Assembly: GCA_032464575.1 (NCBI GenBank)
Contig: JAWDKM010000005.1
Span: 372,001-436,000, forward strand
From: Pontivivens sp032464575
GTDB lineage: Bacteria > Pseudomonadota > Alphaproteobacteria > Rhodobacterales > Rhodobacteraceae
Direction: 5' to 3'
Length of the DNA stretch: 64,000 nucleotides
Positions 37,013-44,552 of the stretch are shown piece after piece (within the stretch, counting starts at the first letter, position 1; every line of letters starts with the position of its first letter). Made by a program: the position numbers and the translations under genes. The notes below the pieces were generated by a model. That model searched no databases, was not told where the DNA came from, and saw only the letters and a program-made list of their open reading frames with translations.

Positions 37013-38530
37013 TCACGCCGCCTTCTCCCCTTCGCGCACGCCGGACATCAGGAGGCCGATCTCGCGCTCCGTGGCGTCCGTGCCGACCTCGCCCATGATC
37101 TCGCCCGCGAACATCACGAGGATGCGGTCCGACAGCGCCCGGATCTCGTCGAGTTCGACCGAGACGAGCAGGATCGCCTTGCCCGCGTCGCGCAGCTCGA
37201 TGAGGCGGCGGTGGATCGCCTCGATGGCGCCGACATCCACGCCGCGGGTGGGCTGGCCGACGATCAGGACGTCAGGGTCCTGCTCGATCTCGCGCGCCAG
37301 CACGATCTTCTGCTGGTTGCCGCCGGAGAAGTTGGCCGCCTTCAGGTTCGGATCCGGCGGACGGACGTCGAAGGCCTCCATGTTCTTCTGGCAGGTGTCG
37401 AGGACCGAGCCGCGGTCGAGCATCAGCCCGTCGCCGAACTCGTCATTGCGCTGGTAGCCGAGGATCGTATTCTCCCGCGCAGTGAACTTGGTGACGAGCC
37501 CCATGCGATGCCGGTCCTCCGGCACGTGGCCGAGGCCGTTGCGCGGGCGCCAGGCGCTGTCATTGCCGACGACGCCGACCAGCTCCACCTCCCCGGCGGA
37601 GATGGGTCCGATGCCGGCGATGGCCTCCAAGAGCTCCGATTGCCCGTTGCCGGAGACGCCAGCGATGCCCACGATCTCGCCCGCGCGGACCTGAAAATTC
37701 GCGTCCTTCACCCGCCGCACGCCGATCTCGTCGACGACCTCCAGCCCGCGCACGTCGAGCTTCACGTCGCCGGGCGTCGCGGGGGCCTTGTCGACGCGCA
37801 GCAGGACACGGCGGCCGACCATCAGCTCGGCCAGCTCCTCGACGCTCGTCTCCGCCGTCCGGCGGCTCGCGACCATCTCACCCTGCCGCATGACGCTGAC
37901 CGCGTCGGTCGCGGCCATGATCTCCCGCAGCTTGTGGGTGATCAGCAGGACCGTCTTTCCCTGCGCGCGCAACTGCCCGAGGATGCGGAAGAGGTGGTCG
38001 GCCTCGTCCGGCGTCAGCACGCCCGTGGGCTCGTCGAGGATCAGGATCTCCGCCCCACGATAGAGCGCCTTGAGGATCTCCACCCGCTGTTGCAGGCCCA
38101 CCGGCAGGTCGCCGACCACCGCGTCGGGATCGACGTTGAGCTCGTATTCCCGCTCCAGCCGCTCCAGCTCCGCCCGGGCCGCCGCGCGACCGCGTTTCAG
38201 CAAGGAACCGCCCTCCGCGCCGAGCATCACGTTCTCCAGCACCGTGAACGGCTCGACCAGCATGAAGTGCTGGTGGACCATGCCGATGCCGAGGGAAATC
38301 GCCGCATCGCTGTCGGGGATCTGCACCTGGTTGCCATCCACCGCGATCGTGCCGCGATCCGCCTGGTAGAAGCCGTAGAGGATAGACATCAGCGTCGACT
38401 TGCCCGCCCCGTTCTCCCCGATGATGCCGTGGATCGTGCCCTTCTCGACGACGAGGTCGATGTCGCGGTTGGCGTGGACCGAGCCGAAGCTCTTGGAGAT
38501 GCCCTTCAGCTCGATGGCGGGTGCGCTCAT
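37013..38530 (-). CDS. Dual-domain ATP-binding protein of a nucleoside-type ABC transporter
   Basis: 505 aa with two ABC domains as in NupO/YufO and RbsA. Domain 1 has Walker A GENGAGKST (about residue 38), the Q-loop block GIGMVHQHFMLVEPFTVLENVMLG and Walker B ILILDEPTGVLTP. Domain 2 has a degenerate Walker A GVSGNGQSEL, signature FSGGNQQK and Walker B VLIVGQPTRGVD. That asymmetry is normal in the family. The HQHFMLV block marks the BMP/nucleoside branch. Coupled by ATGA to the upstream VOC gene. Confidence 0.93.
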   Translation of the reverse strand: MSAPAIELKGISKSFGSVHANRDIDLVVEKGTIHGIIGENGAGKSTLMSILYGFYQADRGTIAVDGNQVQIPDSDAAISLGIGMVHQHFMLVEPFTVLENVMLGAEGGSLLKRGRAAARAELERLEREYELNVDPDAVVGDLPVGLQQRVEILKALYRGAEILILDEPTGVLTPDEADHLFRILGQLRAQGKTVLLITHKLREIMAATDAVSVMRQGEMVASRRTAETSVEELAELMVGRRVLLRVDKAPATPGDVKLDVRGLEVVDEIGVRRVKDANFQVRAGEIVGIAGVSGNGQSELLEAIAGIGPISAGEVELVGVVGNDSAWRPRNGLGHVPEDRHRMGLVTKFTARENTILGYQRNDEFGDGLMLDRGSVLDTCQKNMEAFDVRPPDPNLKAANFSGGNQQKIVLAREIEQDPDVLIVGQPTRGVDVGAIEAIHRRLIELRDAGKAILLVSVELDEIRALSDRILVMFAGEIMGEVGTDATEREIGLLMSGVREGEKAA

Positions 38531-38988
38531 GCGGCAGGCTCCTTGATGCGGGCGACAAGCTCGACGGTATTGCCTTCCGGGTCCTGCGTGAAGACCCCGC
38601 GCCAGCCGATCCAGTCGAACTCCTCGATCCGGTGGGGCTGGCCGGTCTCCGCGTACCAGGCGATGGCCTTCTCCTGCTCGGCCGGGGTCACACCCAGCGC
38701 GAGATGGTGCAGGGAGGAGGATCCGCCAGTCTGCGGCACGCCCTCGGGATGGAGGTCCGGCCGCGTTCCCGCACCGGGACCGAAGAGGGCAAGGACCTGC
38801 GTATGGCCCGCGACACCGGGCCCGAGATCGAAGAAGACGATGCCGCCGGCCCGCGCGGCCAGCCGCGTCAGGCCCAGCACGTCGGCGTAGAACGCCTCCA
38901 TCGCGTCGAGATCGGCGCAACGGATCGCGATCTCGCCCAGCCCGCCCACGGTGAAGGGCGGGCGCTGTCCCTGAAGTTCAGCCGTCAT
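38527..38988 (-). CDS. VOC-superfamily (glyoxalase/dioxygenase fold) protein
   Basis: 153 aa. Paired beta-alpha-beta units are visible: GLGEIAIRCADLDAMEAFYADVLGLTRL and a second half with SLHHLALGVTPAEQEKAIAWYAETG, ending in the usual FTQDPEGNTVELVAR. The His and Glu metal positions seem partly conserved. Substrate unknown. It overlaps the ATPase gene (ATGA) and lies 49 nt after the first binding-protein gene, so it is embedded in the nucleoside locus. Confidence 0.82.
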   Translation of the reverse strand: MTAELQGQRPPFTVGGLGEIAIRCADLDAMEAFYADVLGLTRLAARAGGIVFFDLGPGVAGHTQVLALFGPGAGTRPDLHPEGVPQTGGSSSLHHLALGVTPAEQEKAIAWYAETGQPHRIEEFDWIGWRGVFTQDPEGNTVELVARIKEPAA

Positions 38989-39037
38989 AGTCGAGTTTTT
39001 GACCAGATGGTCCAGACTCGCAAGCGCTAATGCGCGA

Positions 39038-40027
39038 TCAGTACGGGCAGTCCGATGTCGCCATGTAGTCGTGCACTTCCAGATCGCCGGAGATGATCTG
39101 GTAGGACAGATCCTCGACCATCCCCACCATCGTGCGGTCCACCAGGAACTGGTTGTGCTCGTCGACCGCATAGCCCACGCCGCGATCCTCAAGCCCCAGC
39201 GACTGGATGCCGTAGGTGTACTCGCCCACCGCGTGGTCCTTCAGCGCGAAGTAGACGGCGTAGTCGACCTGCTTGAGCATGGAGGTCAGCACGGAGCCCG
39301 GCTCAAGCCCGTTCTGGTTCATGTCGACGCCAATGCCGAGGATGCCCGCATCCGCCACCGCGTCCAACACGCCCACGCCCGTGCCGCCGGAGGCGTGGTA
39401 GATCACGTCAGCACCCTGGGCGATCTGTCCCTCGGCCAGCTCCTCGCCCCGCTCCGGATCGTTGAAGGCCGCGGGCGTGGTGCCCGTCATCTCCACCAGC
39501 ACGGTCGCGTCGGGGTTCACCGCCTTCACGCCGCCGACATAGCCGCAGGCGAACTTGCGGATCACGGGAATATCCATGCCGCCGACGAAGCCGACCGTGT
39601 CGGACTCGGAGGCCATCGCCGCCATCGCGCCCATCAGGTAGCTGCCCTCGTGCTCGCGAAAGACGACCGAGCGCACGTTGGGCTGGTCCACCACCATGTC
39701 CACGATCGCGAAGTCGGTGTTCGGAAACTCGGCCGCGACCAGGTTCACCGCCTCGCCGTAGAGAAAGCCGATGGCCACGATGGGCTCGTAGCCCTGCCGC
39801 GCGTAGTCCCGCATCAGCTCGACCCGGTCCGCACCGTCGGGCAGCACGACCTCCGCATAGTTCCCGCCCTCCGTCATCCGGTAGAGCTCGGCCCCGTTCC
39901 AGGCGCTCTCGTTGAAGGAGGCGTCGAGCTTCTCACCCCCGTCATAGAACAGGATGGGCCCCTGCTGGGCGAGCGAGGGGAAGGAAATGGCGGTAAGCAG
40001 TGCGGCGACGCCGGCGGCGCGAAGCAT
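39038..40027 (-). CDS. BMP-family (PnrA-like) substrate-binding lipoprotein-type protein, paralogue 1
   Basis: 329 aa. Signal peptide MLRAAGVAALLTAISFPSLAQ with probable cleavage at SLA-QQ (no clear lipobox). BMP signatures are DGGEKLDASFNESAW, REHEGSYLMGAMAA, VGFVGGMDIPVIRKFACGY, GADVIYHASGGTGVGVLDAV and GIGVDMNQNG. BMP proteins bind purine nucleosides (PnrA) or related ligands for this class of ABC transporter. Ends in the tripeptide CPY shared with both neighbouring paralogues. It is the copy nearest the transporter genes. Confidence 0.92.
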   Translation of the reverse strand: MLRAAGVAALLTAISFPSLAQQGPILFYDGGEKLDASFNESAWNGAELYRMTEGGNYAEVVLPDGADRVELMRDYARQGYEPIVAIGFLYGEAVNLVAAEFPNTDFAIVDMVVDQPNVRSVVFREHEGSYLMGAMAAMASESDTVGFVGGMDIPVIRKFACGYVGGVKAVNPDATVLVEMTGTTPAAFNDPERGEELAEGQIAQGADVIYHASGGTGVGVLDAVADAGILGIGVDMNQNGLEPGSVLTSMLKQVDYAVYFALKDHAVGEYTYGIQSLGLEDRGVGYAVDEHNQFLVDRTMVGMVEDLSYQIISGDLEVHDYMATSDCPY

Positions 40028-40145
40028 GGTCGATTCTCCGGGAAGGACGTTTTCGCCCGCGCCTATGCACCGGATCCGACCGGGCGGCAACCGCCGCCCC
40101 GACGTCGCGACGCAGGGTCCATCGGCCCCCGCCGGGCCGGCACGC

Positions 40146-41117
40146 TCAGTAGGGGCAGTCCCCGTCCGCGTAGGTGTCGTGGACCTCCGTCTCGCCCGCC
40201 GCGATCGAGCGCGCGGCCTCGTCGGCGGCCGTCTTGACCTCCTCGCTGACGAGGGCCGCGTTATCCTCGTCCATCGCGATCGAAAGGCCGCCCTCCGCCA
40301 CGCCGAGGGAAAGGACGCCTGCCGCCCAGTTCTCCTCGTCGAACGCCTCCTGCACGGCGACATCCACCCGCTTCAGCAGGGAGGTCAGGACGTGGCCCGG
40401 ATGCAGTCCGTTCTGGTTGGAATCCGTGCCGATCCCTAGCACGCCGGCATCCGCCACGGCCTGCAGCACGCCGATGCCGGTGCCGCCCGCGGCCTGCATG
40501 ATGACGTCGGCCCCTTCGGCGATCTGGCCGCGGGCGATCTCCGCCCCCGTCACCGGATCGGCCCAGGCCGCCGGCGTGTCGCCGGTCATGGTCGCGAGCA
40601 CCCGCACCTCCTCGGAGACCGAGGCCGCACCCTGCCGATAGCCGCATTCGAACCGGCGGATCAGCGGGATGTCCATGCCGCCCACGAAGCCGATCACGCC
40701 GCTCTCGGACGTCATCGCCGCCATCTTGCCGGTGATGTAGCTGCCCTCGTGCTCCCGAAAGACGACGGACTGCACGTTGGGCGCGTCGACCTCGATATCC
40801 ACGATGGTGAAGCGGGTGTCGGGGTAGTCCTCCGCCACCTTCCTCACCGCGTCCGCATGGAGGAAGCCGATGGCGACCACCGGACTGTAGCCGCGCGCCG
40901 CGAAGTAGCGCAGTGCCTGCTCGGATTCCGCGGGCCCCTCGATCTCGTACTCGCCGTAGCGCTCGCCGGTCGTCGCCGCCCAGCGCTCCGCACCGCGCCA
41001 CGCCGCCTCGTTGAAGGACGCGTCGAACTTGCCGCCCACGGAATAGACGACCGCGGGAGTGGCCGCGGCCATCGTCGCCGTCATCAGGACCGCGATGCTC
41101 AGCATCAGAAGTCGCAT
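40146..41117 (-). CDS. BMP-family substrate-binding protein, paralogue 2
   Basis: 323 aa. Signal peptide MRLLMLSIAVLMTATMAAATP, then VVYSVGGKFDASFNEAAWRGAERW, REHEGSYITGKMAAMTSESGVIGFVGGMDIPLIRRFECGY, GADVIMQAAGGTGIGVLQAV and GIGTDSNQNGLHPGHVLTSLLKRVD. It is the most divergent in the ligand-flanking parts (VIMQAAGG where the others have VIYHA), which suggests a different ligand preference. C terminus CPY. Confidence 0.92.
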   Translation of the reverse strand: MRLLMLSIAVLMTATMAAATPAVVYSVGGKFDASFNEAAWRGAERWAATTGERYGEYEIEGPAESEQALRYFAARGYSPVVAIGFLHADAVRKVAEDYPDTRFTIVDIEVDAPNVQSVVFREHEGSYITGKMAAMTSESGVIGFVGGMDIPLIRRFECGYRQGAASVSEEVRVLATMTGDTPAAWADPVTGAEIARGQIAEGADVIMQAAGGTGIGVLQAVADAGVLGIGTDSNQNGLHPGHVLTSLLKRVDVAVQEAFDEENWAAGVLSLGVAEGGLSIAMDEDNAALVSEEVKTAADEAARSIAAGETEVHDTYADGDCPY

Positions 41118-41181
41118 CGGTCCGGGCTCTCCGCTTCAGGTCGGGCGAGGGGCGCGCACATGCGCCCCCCGCGGGGTCGTC

Positions 41182-42177
41182 TCAGTACGGGCAGGCGCCG
41201 TCGGAGGTGTAGTCATGGACCACGACCTCACCCGACACGATCGCCGCGTTCGCCGCTTCCACGGCCGCCGCGATCTCGTCGGTGTAGAGCGCCTCGTTGT
41301 TCTCGTCGATGGCCAGGCCCACGCCCGCTTCCGCCAGACCGTTGACGTCGAAGCCGTAGGAGAACTCGCCGTTCATAGAGTCGGTGAAAGTGTCGTAGAC
41401 CGCGTTGTCCACCCGCTTGAGCATCGAGGTGAGGACGGATCCGGGGTGCAGCGCGTTCTGGTTGGAATCCACGCCGATGCCCAGCTTGCCCTCATCCGCG
41501 GCCGCCTGCAGGACGCCCACGCCCGTGCCGCCGGCCGCGTGGTAGACAACGTCCGCCCCGCGGTCGAACTGCGAGCGGGCCAGCTCCGCACCGCGCGTCG
41601 GGTTGTTCCAGGCGGACCCGTCCGTGCCGGTCATGTTGCCGAACACCTCGATATCCGCGTTCACGGAGCGCGCGCCGCCGATGTAGCCGCACTCGAACTT
41701 GCGGATCAGCGGGATGTCCATGCCGCCGACGAAGCCGACCGCGTTGGACTCCGACGCCAGCGCCGCCGCGATCCCCGCGAGATAGGAGCCCTCGTGCTCC
41801 TTGAACACGATGGAACGCACGTTGGGCAGGTCCACGACCATGTCCACGATGGCGAAGTCGGTGTCGGGGAACTCGGCCGCCACCTTCTCGACCGCCGAGC
41901 CGTGGGAGAAGCCGATCGCGATGATCGGCTCGTAGCCCTGCTGGGCGAAACGGCGGAGCGCCTGCTCGCGCTGCGCGTCGTTCTGGATCTCGAAGTCGCG
42001 ATAGGCGACGCCGGTCTCCTCGGCGAAGCGCTCCGCGCCGGTGAAGGCCGCCTGGTTGAAGGACTGGTCGAACTTGCCGCCCAGGTCGTAGACCACCGCC
42101 GGCCGGATGTCCTGCGCCTGTGCGGCAGCCGCCGCCACGAGCGACGCGATCGCCGCGCCGATCAGGGACTTCTTCAT
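41182..42177 (-). CDS. BMP-family substrate-binding protein, paralogue 3 (first in transcription order)
   Basis: 331 aa. Signal peptide MKKSLIGAAIASLVAAAAAQAQ; core motifs VVYDLGGKFDQSFNQAAFTGAERFAEETG, KEHEGSYLAGIAAALASESNAVGFVGGMDIPLIRKFECGY, VVYHAAGGTGVGVLQAAADEGKLGIGVDSNQNALHPGSVLTSMLKRVD. AGGAAGAGG precedes the ATG. Ends ACPY. The region of 149 nt upstream probably holds the promoter of the whole nucleoside locus. Confidence 0.93.
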   Translation of the reverse strand: MKKSLIGAAIASLVAAAAAQAQDIRPAVVYDLGGKFDQSFNQAAFTGAERFAEETGVAYRDFEIQNDAQREQALRRFAQQGYEPIIAIGFSHGSAVEKVAAEFPDTDFAIVDMVVDLPNVRSIVFKEHEGSYLAGIAAALASESNAVGFVGGMDIPLIRKFECGYIGGARSVNADIEVFGNMTGTDGSAWNNPTRGAELARSQFDRGADVVYHAAGGTGVGVLQAAADEGKLGIGVDSNQNALHPGSVLTSMLKRVDNAVYDTFTDSMNGEFSYGFDVNGLAEAGVGLAIDENNEALYTDEIAAAVEAANAAIVSGEVVVHDYTSDGACPY

Positions 42178-42326
42178 TATGTACCTCTTCCTGTTATATG
42201 GGGGCGGCGCCATGCCTAAACACCGCCGGAATTGTGTTTCCGTCGCCGGAACGCCGGGTAGTGCATCCCATTCCCGAAGCGCTTTCAAGGGCAAAACAAC
42301 AGGCTCCCCCAGCGTCGCGCGCGGCC

Positions 42327-43733
42327 TCAGACGGCCTCGCTGCGCTCCGCGCGCTCCGCCCGCTCCCACGCCTCGCGCTTGCGATAGAGGGTGGAGGGCG
42401 AAATCTCGAGCATCCGGGCCGCACGCGGGATCGAGCCGTTGCACTCCGCGATGGTCGCCTCGATGAAGGCGCGCTCAACCTCCGCGAGGCTGCGCCCCAC
42501 CATGCCGGAGAACGCCGCGCGCCCTTCCAGCGGCCGGTCCAGGTTCGGCTCCTCGGCCGCGACCTTCCGCGCCCCGATATCGGGCGGCAGCATTTCGGGC
42601 GTGACCTCCAGCCCGTCATGCAGCACCACGACGTTGCGCAGCACGTTCAGGAGCTGGCGCACGTTCCCGCGCCAGACCATCTGGCGGAAGAGGGCCTTCA
42701 CCTCCTCGGACAGGCGCTCGAACCGCTTGCCCTCCTCGGCGGCGTAGCGGCGCAGCATCTCCTCCCCGATCAGGTTCACGTCGTTGTCCCGGTCGCGCAG
42801 CGGAGGCAGGTGCAGCGGCACGACGTGGAGGCGGTAGAACAGATCCTCGCGGAAACGGCCGGCCGCGACCTCCGCCGCCGGATCGCGGTTCGTCGCACAG
42901 ATGATGCGCACGTCGACCGAGCGCGCGCGCGTCGCACCCACCGGCTGCACCGTGGAGCTCTGGATGAACCGCAGGAGCTTCGTCTGCAGGTTCAGGTCCA
43001 TCTCGCAGATCTCGTCGAGGAAGAGCGTGCCGCCATGCGCCGCGACCGCCGCGCCTTCCTTGTCTGCGATGGCCCCGGTGAAGGAGCCCTTGAGGTGGCC
43101 GAAGACCTCCGACTCCAGAAGGTGCTGCGGAATCGCGCCGCAGTTCAGCGGGACGAAGGGCTTCTCGGCCCGCGTGCTCAGGTCGTGGATCGCCTGCGCG
43201 CAGACCTCCTTGCCCGTCCCGCTCTCGCCCGTGATGAACACCGTCGCGGTCGACCGTCCGATCAGGTGGATCGTCTGGTAGATGTCCCGCATCTCCTGGC
43301 TGTCGCCGATGAAACCGGGCGGGGCGGAACGGTCCACCTCCTCGGGCACCTCGCGGCCGACCAGGGGAATCGGACCGGGCTGGGCATGGGCCACCGCCGA
43401 TTTCAGGCGCAGCTCGTCGAAGGGTTTGACCAGGAAATCCGACGCGCCCATCCGCATCGCCTCGACCGCCACCTTGATCGAGCCGTTGGCCGTGATGACG
43501 ATCACGCGCGTCTCGGGCGCCTGCGCCTTTATCCATGTCAGGATGTCGCTGCCGTTGCCATCGGGCAGCATCATGTCGAGCAGAACGATATGGTGTCTGG
43601 CTGCGTCGAAACGTCGCCGCGCTTCGGCTGCGGTGAACGCACAATCGACCTCGTACCCGGCCTTTCCGAGCACGGTCTTGTACATCAGCGACAGGGACGG
43701 CGTGTCCTCAACCAGAAGAAGAGTCTTGGTCAT
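42327..43733 (-). CDS. LuxO-like NtrC-family response regulator (receiver, AAA+, Fis-type HTH)
   Basis: 468 aa from ATG 43733 (an in-frame TTG lies five codons earlier). Receiver domain 1-120 with phospho-acceptor Asp53 and Lys103. AAA+ domain with Walker A GESGTGKE at 169-176. The sigma-54 contact loop reads GSFTGA at 216-221 instead of the usual GAFTGA. GGTLFLDEICEMDLNLQTKLLRFIQ is close to LuxO. The C-terminal Fis-like HTH (GSIPRAARMLEISPSTLYRK) is intact. The usual WPGNVREL appears as WRGNVRQL. It is next to a receiver-Hpt gene, suggesting a phosphorelay. Confidence 0.9.
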   Translation of the reverse strand: MTKTLLLVEDTPSLSLMYKTVLGKAGYEVDCAFTAAEARRRFDAARHHIVLLDMMLPDGNGSDILTWIKAQAPETRVIVITANGSIKVAVEAMRMGASDFLVKPFDELRLKSAVAHAQPGPIPLVGREVPEEVDRSAPPGFIGDSQEMRDIYQTIHLIGRSTATVFITGESGTGKEVCAQAIHDLSTRAEKPFVPLNCGAIPQHLLESEVFGHLKGSFTGAIADKEGAAVAAHGGTLFLDEICEMDLNLQTKLLRFIQSSTVQPVGATRARSVDVRIICATNRDPAAEVAAGRFREDLFYRLHVVPLHLPPLRDRDNDVNLIGEEMLRRYAAEEGKRFERLSEEVKALFRQMVWRGNVRQLLNVLRNVVVLHDGLEVTPEMLPPDIGARKVAAEEPNLDRPLEGRAAFSGMVGRSLAEVERAFIEATIAECNGSIPRAARMLEISPSTLYRKREAWERAERAERSEAV

Positions 43734-43793
43734 GCGCGGATCATACAAAAAAGGTCAAACGTCACCACCCAAAAGTGAGGCCACCGAATTAAA

Positions 43794-44549
43794 TCAGCTT
43801 CTGCGCTCGACACCGATGGCCTGGATAAGTGCCGAGATTTCCACCGGAAGCTGAGTGAAGCAGCTCGAGATGGTGACAAAATCGCCATCATGCGCGGCTC
43901 GGTTCATCGTCCGCGCGATCGAACGCAGCCGCATCCCCCCGATCGTGCCCGCCACCCCGGTCAGGACGTGGCTCTGCGCGCGGATCACCGCCACGTCGCG
44001 GCCGCGCACCGCGCTGTCAAGTGTCTCCAGCGCCCCCTCTAGGTCCGTCTCCACCTGTTCGAGGAGCGTGCCGACCATGGGCTCGCCCATCATCTCGGCC
44101 ATCGGGCGGAAGACGGTGAGGTCGAGCACGGCGACACCCGGCGCCGCATTCGGTCCCGCCGCCCCCGTCTCCATCAGGTCGAGGATCCGCTGCCCGAAGC
44201 TGTCGAGCGAGCCGATCGGCTTTCCGATCGCCCCGACCGCACCCAGTTCCAGCACCCGCTCCACATGCTCGGCGCCGACATGCGCCGTCAGGCAGATCGT
44301 GGGGATCATGATCTCCCGCTCCGCCAGCCGCCGCAGCACGTCGAGCCCCGAGAGCCGCGGCATCTCCACGTCGAGCAGGATGACATCCGGCTGCTCCCGC
44401 TCTGCCAGCTCCAGCGCCACGATCCCGTCGCGCGCGACGGACACGCGGGCACCCAGCCGCTCCAGCATCTCGCGGGCCACCATCAGGTTGGTTTCGTTGT
44501 CCTCCGCCAGCAGGACATGAAGGCGAGACAGATCAGGGGTGCTGGACAT
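43794..44549 (-). CDS. Receiver-Hpt phosphorelay protein
   Basis: 251 aa. Residues 1-125 are a receiver domain (VLLAEDNETNLMVAREMLERLG, acceptor Asp60 in DVILLDVEMP, Thr88/Lys110 positions present). Residues 140-250 form a helical histidine phosphotransfer domain with probable phospho-His194 in AQSHVLTGVAGTIGG, where most Hpt domains have HxLKG. It could pass phosphate between a hybrid kinase, not in the window, and the adjacent LuxO-like regulator. A GTG one codon upstream (44552) is an alternative start. It is four bases from the acyl-CoA synthetase stop. Confidence 0.85.
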   Translation of the reverse strand: MSSTPDLSRLHVLLAEDNETNLMVAREMLERLGARVSVARDGIVALELAEREQPDVILLDVEMPRLSGLDVLRRLAEREIMIPTICLTAHVGAEHVERVLELGAVGAIGKPIGSLDSFGQRILDLMETGAAGPNAAPGVAVLDLTVFRPMAEMMGEPMVGTLLEQVETDLEGALETLDSAVRGRDVAVIRAQSHVLTGVAGTIGGMRLRSIARTMNRAAHDGDFVTISSCFTQLPVEISALIQAIGVERRS

Positions 44550-44552
44550 CAC

